Shown: in pieces, positions 48,072-64,000 of the stretch
Numbering within the stretch: position 1 is the first letter of the stretch
Layout: each line of letters starts with the position of its first letter
Assembly: GCF_017654505.1 (NCBI RefSeq)
Contig: NC_054535.1
Coordinates: forward strand, 85,593,285 to 85,657,284
Direction: 5' to 3'
Source of the DNA: Polyodon spathula
Taxonomy: Eukaryota; Chordata; Actinopteri; Acipenseriformes; Polyodontidae
Length of the DNA: 64,000 nucleotides
Notes under the pieces: model-generated
Seen by the model: the letters and a program-made list of their open reading frames with translations, nothing else
What the model was told of the DNA's origin: nothing
Databases searched by the model: none
Position numbers and translations under genes: made by a program

Positions 48072-48169
48072 GACTGGTGAAGCGCTCAAGGCCCAGCTGA
48101 CGCAGGTCCTGGAGCTCTTGGCTAGACATGCTCCACATGCCCCTGCCCAGGTCCCGCAGCCCATAAACA

Positions 48170-49017
48170 ATGAAAAGAGTCTGCTTACGCCAGTGCAGTG
48201 CACCACGTACCTGGGGCTCCAGCTGGACTCCACTACGATCGGACGACAGGGTTGCAGCTATACAGGAGTGCCTCTCCCTGTTTCAACAGGGATCGCAGGT
48301 CACCCTCAGATTGTGCCAAAAACTGCTGGGTCTGATGGCCGCAGCTATCTTGGCCATTCAGCTGGGTCTACTTCGCTGCAAGCGTGGCTCAATGCATTTC
48401 ACCTCAATGCCAAACATGACAGACACCGTCGGCTGACCATGTCTTACGCATGCTCAGCAGCCCTACTGAGTTGCAAACGGTGTCCATTGCTCTCCACCAC
48501 TTCCTCCCAGTGCTGAGCGGTACACATGTGCTGATCCGGATGGACAGCACAACAGTCCTATGGTCCCCAGGGTTGCATCGCATGGCTTTCAAGCTGCTCA
48601 TATGGGCACAGAGGAATTTACTGTCCCTACAGGGGATGCACATTCCCGGAGCAGTGACCTGGGCATCTCCCGCATCCATCAGAGTGGCGACTCCACCCTC
48701 AGATGGTGGAGCACATTTGGGAACGGTTCGGAAAGGCGCAGGTTGATTTCTTCGCTTCGGCAAAGACTCCTCCACCGCTTGGCGTAGACGCCCTAGCACA
48801 CGAATGGCCCAAAGCGTTTTTGTACGCTTTCCCGCCTATACCGCTTCTCCAGGACTTTCTCAAGAAAGTCCGGGAGAATATGGTTTTCGACCCTGCGCCA
48901 GCTGTTGCACGGCCAACCCTGGGAGATTCCACTTTGTTTGGATCTCCTCAGTCAGGCGAAAGGCTCTCTTTGACACCCGGAACCAGGCAGGTTCCAGTTA
49001 TGGGTCTGGCCCCCTGA
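48170..49017 (+). pseudogene. DIRS pol remnant: RT end, RNase H and tail
   Basis: In broken frames: VQCTTYLGLQLDS and VTLRLCQKLLGLMAAAILAI (48170..48380, end of RT), ELQTVSIALHHFLPVLSGTH and VLIRMDSTT (48475..48560, RNase H), HIWERFGKAQVDFFASAKTP and DALAHEWPKAFLYAFPPIPL (48703..48850). At least two frameshifts occur. The order is normal for DIRS pol. Confidence 0.75.
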
Positions 49018-49057
49018 AAAGGATCGCTGGTTAACCCTAGGGCAATCAGACACTGTT

Positions 49058-50047
49058 ATGGAAATGATGCAGAGCGCTAGGGCAGACTTCACTAGGTCTT
49101 TGTATACCTGCAAGTGGAAGTATTTTCAAACTTGGTGTCTGGCAGGGAACCATGACCCAATTACTTGCCCTATGTTTCTGCAAGAACTGCTCGATGCTGG
49201 AAGAACGCCTTTCACGTTGAAAGTGTATTTAGCAGCTATCTCTGCTTGCCATGCCCCTGTAGATTCTATATCTCCGGGTGCCTATTTTTTGGCTAACCGC
49301 TTCCTTAAAGGCGCACAGTGATTACGTCCTCCTAAGAGGACTGTTCTCCCTGAATGGAGCCTTAGTATTGTAGTAAAGGCTCTCACGAAGGCCCTGTTAC
49401 ACTCCATAGAGCTGAGGTTTATGTCTATGAAGACAGCCTTCCTCTTGGCTATCACCTCCGCTAAGCGGATCAGTAAGCTGCAGGCGCTGTCTGTACACAG
49501 CTCCTGCATGTGTATTTGGGAAGATGGCAGTAGGGTGTCACTGCGCACCAACCCCGCTTTCCTCCCCAAGGTGATTACAGCCTTCCACACCAGTCAATCT
49601 GTGGAACTGGGGTCTTTTCATCCCCCTCCGTTTACTTCGACGGAGGATGAGAGATTGAATTTCCGCTGCCCAGTACGGGCATTGAGATGCTACATGCATA
49701 GGACAAGAGCTATGCGTCAATCTGACCAGCTGTTTGTCTGTCACGGAACACGGACCCTAGGACAGCCCCTCGCTAAGCAACGTCTGTCACACTTTATTGT
49801 GGACACAGTCTCAACTGCGTATGATGGTGCTGGCTTACCCCCACCTGGTAGGGTACCCACACACTCCACTAGAGGTTTGGCTACATCTTGGGCCCTTTTC
49901 AGAGGTGCCTCGATGTCTGACATTTGTACTGCAGCTACCTGGTCTACGCCGCATACTTTCTCCAGGTTCTACCTTATTAATGTTGTAGACCCTGCTGTGC
50001 CTTCTGTAGGCACAAGGTTCCTTGAGGGTATAAGTTCTCACCGCTAA
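49058..50047 (+). pseudogene. DIRS tyrosine recombinase, one in-frame stop
   Basis: A single 330-codon frame is interrupted only by a TGA at 49319..49321 (context KGAQ-stop-LRPPKRT). Catalytic residues are all visible: Arg in ITSAKRISKLQALSVHSSC, His-x-x-Arg in HSTRGLATSWALFRG and the nucleophile Tyr in TFSRFYLINVVDP. The conserved CPVRALRCYMHRT and SDQLFVCHGTRTLGQPLAKQ segments are also present. The enzyme would join circular cDNA to the target without a DDE integrase. The stop would follow from a CGA to TGA transition. Confidence 0.85.
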
Positions 50048-50206
50048 CCTCTGGGTTAGACATTGTTGTGCGTGCCTCATATGCTGACATTCCTTCTCCC
50101 TCACGACAGCTTTGGTATACGTTATCCCATACCAATGTCAGTGGTGGTCGTCTTCGAACTGAAAGGGAACGTTATGTTACTTACCGTAACCCTTGTTCCC
50201 TGAAAG

Positions 50207-52039
50207 AGAATAAATATCACATGTTATTGCTATATGTGCAATCCTCTCTGTATAATCCTGTATAAAAAGGAAAGTAAGAAATGGACTTGTACTTCGTAAT
50301 TTCATACACTATAGCTGTTACTTTTTTTTTTTTTTTTTTTTTGTAGATTGCAGGTTATTAAATAGGTTGCAGTTAAAGCTGAATAGCATAAAATAAATAG
50401 TTAATATTCTATAAAGACACTGTTGCTGATGTAACATTATTTGGCATGTTTCAATACAATACATTTAATCCACTCAGACACAGTGTTGTTTGAATTTGTT
50501 TTATTAAGATTAGCTTATTTAGCAAATATTTAAAAAATACTATGAAAGTTACAGTAATAATTTATACAAAGAATGAATTTAATATAGAAATTAGAACATA
50601 ATATAATGGGATGTATAACAAATACAAAAACAAACACAACAGTAGAACGTGTGTTTCATATTTGGTATTGTAGAAGTCTGTATTTAGGCACATTTTGATA
50701 TGTTAGGCCCTTTATTGATTAACTTCTGCAGCATTTCCATCTGCTACTAGAACTGATTTGAAAGCTCTTTGAAATGGGTCCTGTTCGTTTCTATCAACAA
50801 TAAGCCAAAACCAAATTAGTTAGGACAACCTCAGTTAGGATTGTGGCCAATGCAAATGTAGATGTTAAACTCCAAATAGCAGAAAGGAGGACTGTAGGTT
50901 AATTATGTTATCAGGAAAATATTAGAATTACTGTAGGTGAATAATTTTAAAAGGTAATATAATCTGACATCGCAATCGTTGACCTTTGTGTTGTAGATTG
51001 GTCTACAGGAGGAACTGGTGGCAGCCATACAGTAGTTTGATGTTTTACAGGCTGGTTTCATGGGAAGATTGAAAAGTAGCAGTTAATTCTATTATTTTAT
51101 ACTGACAGAAGGGCTGGACAAAACTCATACAAACCCTGATGGTAATTCCAGCTTTGAACAGCAAAGGTCTTTCCTGGTCTGAACTGTTAGCTTCCTGGTT
51201 TTCAACTAGTGAAACTGATCAAAGAGGCTTTATGCTGGTTAAAGAATCTGTTATGCTGATTTAGGAAAAATATAATTTTAAATCCCTTTACTGCAGAATT
51301 ATTAAACTATTGTTGTCTACACTCTAAGTAATCAAATTATAGCTAACCCAGGTCATGGAAGACCCTCAATATTTGATATTCCCTAACACTTGTTGGCCAC
51401 CAACTTACCAGCAGTTCCTGGAATTTCCAGCGTTTACGCTACATGACCAGCACAGATTAATTGGCATAACTAACTTGAACATGACATTTTACATATTCTA
51501 CAGAGGTAAGCCTACATTTCTTTCAATAAGACAAGACCCTCTTTTACTACTATAGTACCTTTTCTTTATATTTTAGTTTTTTTTTTTTTCAGTACAAGTG
51601 AAGGACTGAGAATTAGCAGCCACTTACTTTTTCTATATCAGTCATCTATGTGTAATCCCTTTGGTGACCGTTCAGGTTGAATAGTAAAACCACATTAACT
51701 TAAATGGCTTACATTTTGTAACTGCTAGCACAGTGCTACTTTCTTGTTGTTTTAAATAGTTTCTTAATGTAAGTATTTTCTTCCAGTTGTGTTTTTTAGA
51801 TAACTAAATCTATTCATTTCAAAAACATGGATTTGCAGAAAACAGTCAACAACTGAATTAAATGGCACATGGTAGCAGTTGCTATTGTGCAAGGTTAAAA
51901 GTTAATTTGTATTAACTGACATTGATAGAATATTATGTGTAATACAGCAGTTGTTGGGTATTTTTTTTGTTGTTATCAGTTACATTAAGAAAATACAGAT
52001 TTAACAAAATCACAGGCTGATTTCTTCAGGACAGCCGAA
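50207..52039. other. Intergenic DNA 3' of LVRN
   Basis: AT-rich sequence with a long T run (50321..50342). It should contain the LVRN 3' UTR on the minus strand. A possible AATAAA reads on the minus strand near 50716..50711, but no signal close to the stop is convincing. No ARL14EPL-like exon was recognised. Confidence 0.4.
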
Positions 52040-63909
<11,870 letters not shown>

Positions 63910-64000
63910 CTAAAATACACAGAATCGATGTAATGGTCAAAGTGAGTAATTGCCAGAGAATAAGCAATTTTGCATTGTTCCCAAGCATCATCAAAATATA
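63910..64000. other. LVRN intron, runs off the right edge
   Basis: Only intronic sequence. Upstream exons encoding the cytoplasmic tail, signal anchor and N-terminal beta domain should lie to the right of the window. Confidence 0.7.

Larger units (their letters stand above)
46632..50206 (+). mobile_element. DIRS-type retrotransposon with nearly open tyrosine recombinase (copy 3)
   Basis: The left end GTTCCCTTTCAATTCGAAG...GACATTGGTATGGGA (46632..46677) is matched in reverse complement at 50124..50170. The element contains a repeat-rich leader (46740..47740), a gag start (47751..48071), a pol remnant (about 48170..49017) and a tyrosine recombinase (49058..50047). The middle of gag and most of RT are deleted near 48060..48180. 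After the right repeat, a GTTATGTTAC/CGTAAC hairpin begins the internal complementary region, but the remainder is absent. Copy 3 is divergent in its ends from copies 1 and 2, so it is a separate subfamily. Confidence 0.85.

Noticed and set aside
50207..52039. ARL14EPL gene expected between LVRN and COMMD10
   Set aside because: No exon with its features was seen. Absence is stated only as not found.

Overview
This is vertebrate nuclear DNA: AT-rich, intron-dominated and loaded with transposable elements. The repeat mix (DIRS tyrosine-recombinase retrotransposons, a restriction-like-endonuclease LINE, L2-like LINEs, several Tc1/mariner families, solo LTRs, long (TA)n tracts) points to a ray-finned fish. 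A non-teleost lineage is possible, but I cannot place the species from sequence alone. No prokaryotic feature, CRISPR array or operon is present.

Two host genes are supported exon by exon, both on the minus strand. (1) LVRN (laeverin, aminopeptidase Q), a membrane M1 zinc metallopeptidase, runs from the right edge to a stop at 52040. Sixteen consecutive coding exons join in frame over 63909..52040 and give about 620 residues, from the xAMEN/HELGH catalytic region to the C-terminus. The N-terminal exons lie beyond the right edge. (2) COMMD10, a COMM-domain subunit of the Commander/CCC endosomal-sorting assembly, starts with an ATG at 45584. Five coding exons (166 residues) are visible down to 34594. 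The last exon, about 35 residues, was not found and probably lies beyond the left edge, so 1..34593 would be its final intron. The tail-to-head LVRN-COMMD10 order matches human 5q23.1 as I recall it; ARL14EPL, which lies between them in human, was not seen.

Layout: 1-34.6 kb, probable COMMD10 last intron, with a deleted DIRS copy (1.06-2.37 kb), an R2/HERO-like LINE (3.8-6.9 kb), a palindromic MITE (7.0-7.3 kb), an LTR-like block (8.2-8.8 kb), a gag-like relic and minisatellite (9.6-11.5 kb), two Tc1 elements (11.6-14.5 kb), an L2-like LINE (18-20 kb), an LTR-like piece (20.3 kb), a solo LTR (25.9 kb) and a second DIRS copy with inverted terminal repeats (31.9-34.4 kb). 34.6-45.6 kb, COMMD10 exons separated by a solo LTR, L2 tail, LTR-like remnant, two Tc1 elements and a cluster of (TA)n tracts. 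45.6-52 kb, intergenic: a LINE tail abutting the COMMD10 promoter, a hAT fragment, and a third DIRS copy with a nearly open tyrosine recombinase. 52-64 kb, LVRN exons with a Tc1 deletion derivative and a solo LTR in introns.

The two genes have no evident functional partnership; their adjacency looks like conserved synteny. I found no convincing new biological system. The most useful observations are a GC-AG intron right after the LVRN zinc-binding motif, an NAMEN substitution in the substrate motif, the three contrasting DIRS copies, three solo LTRs with perfect 5-bp target duplications, and a Tc1-derived fragment forming the intronic side of an LVRN splice donor.
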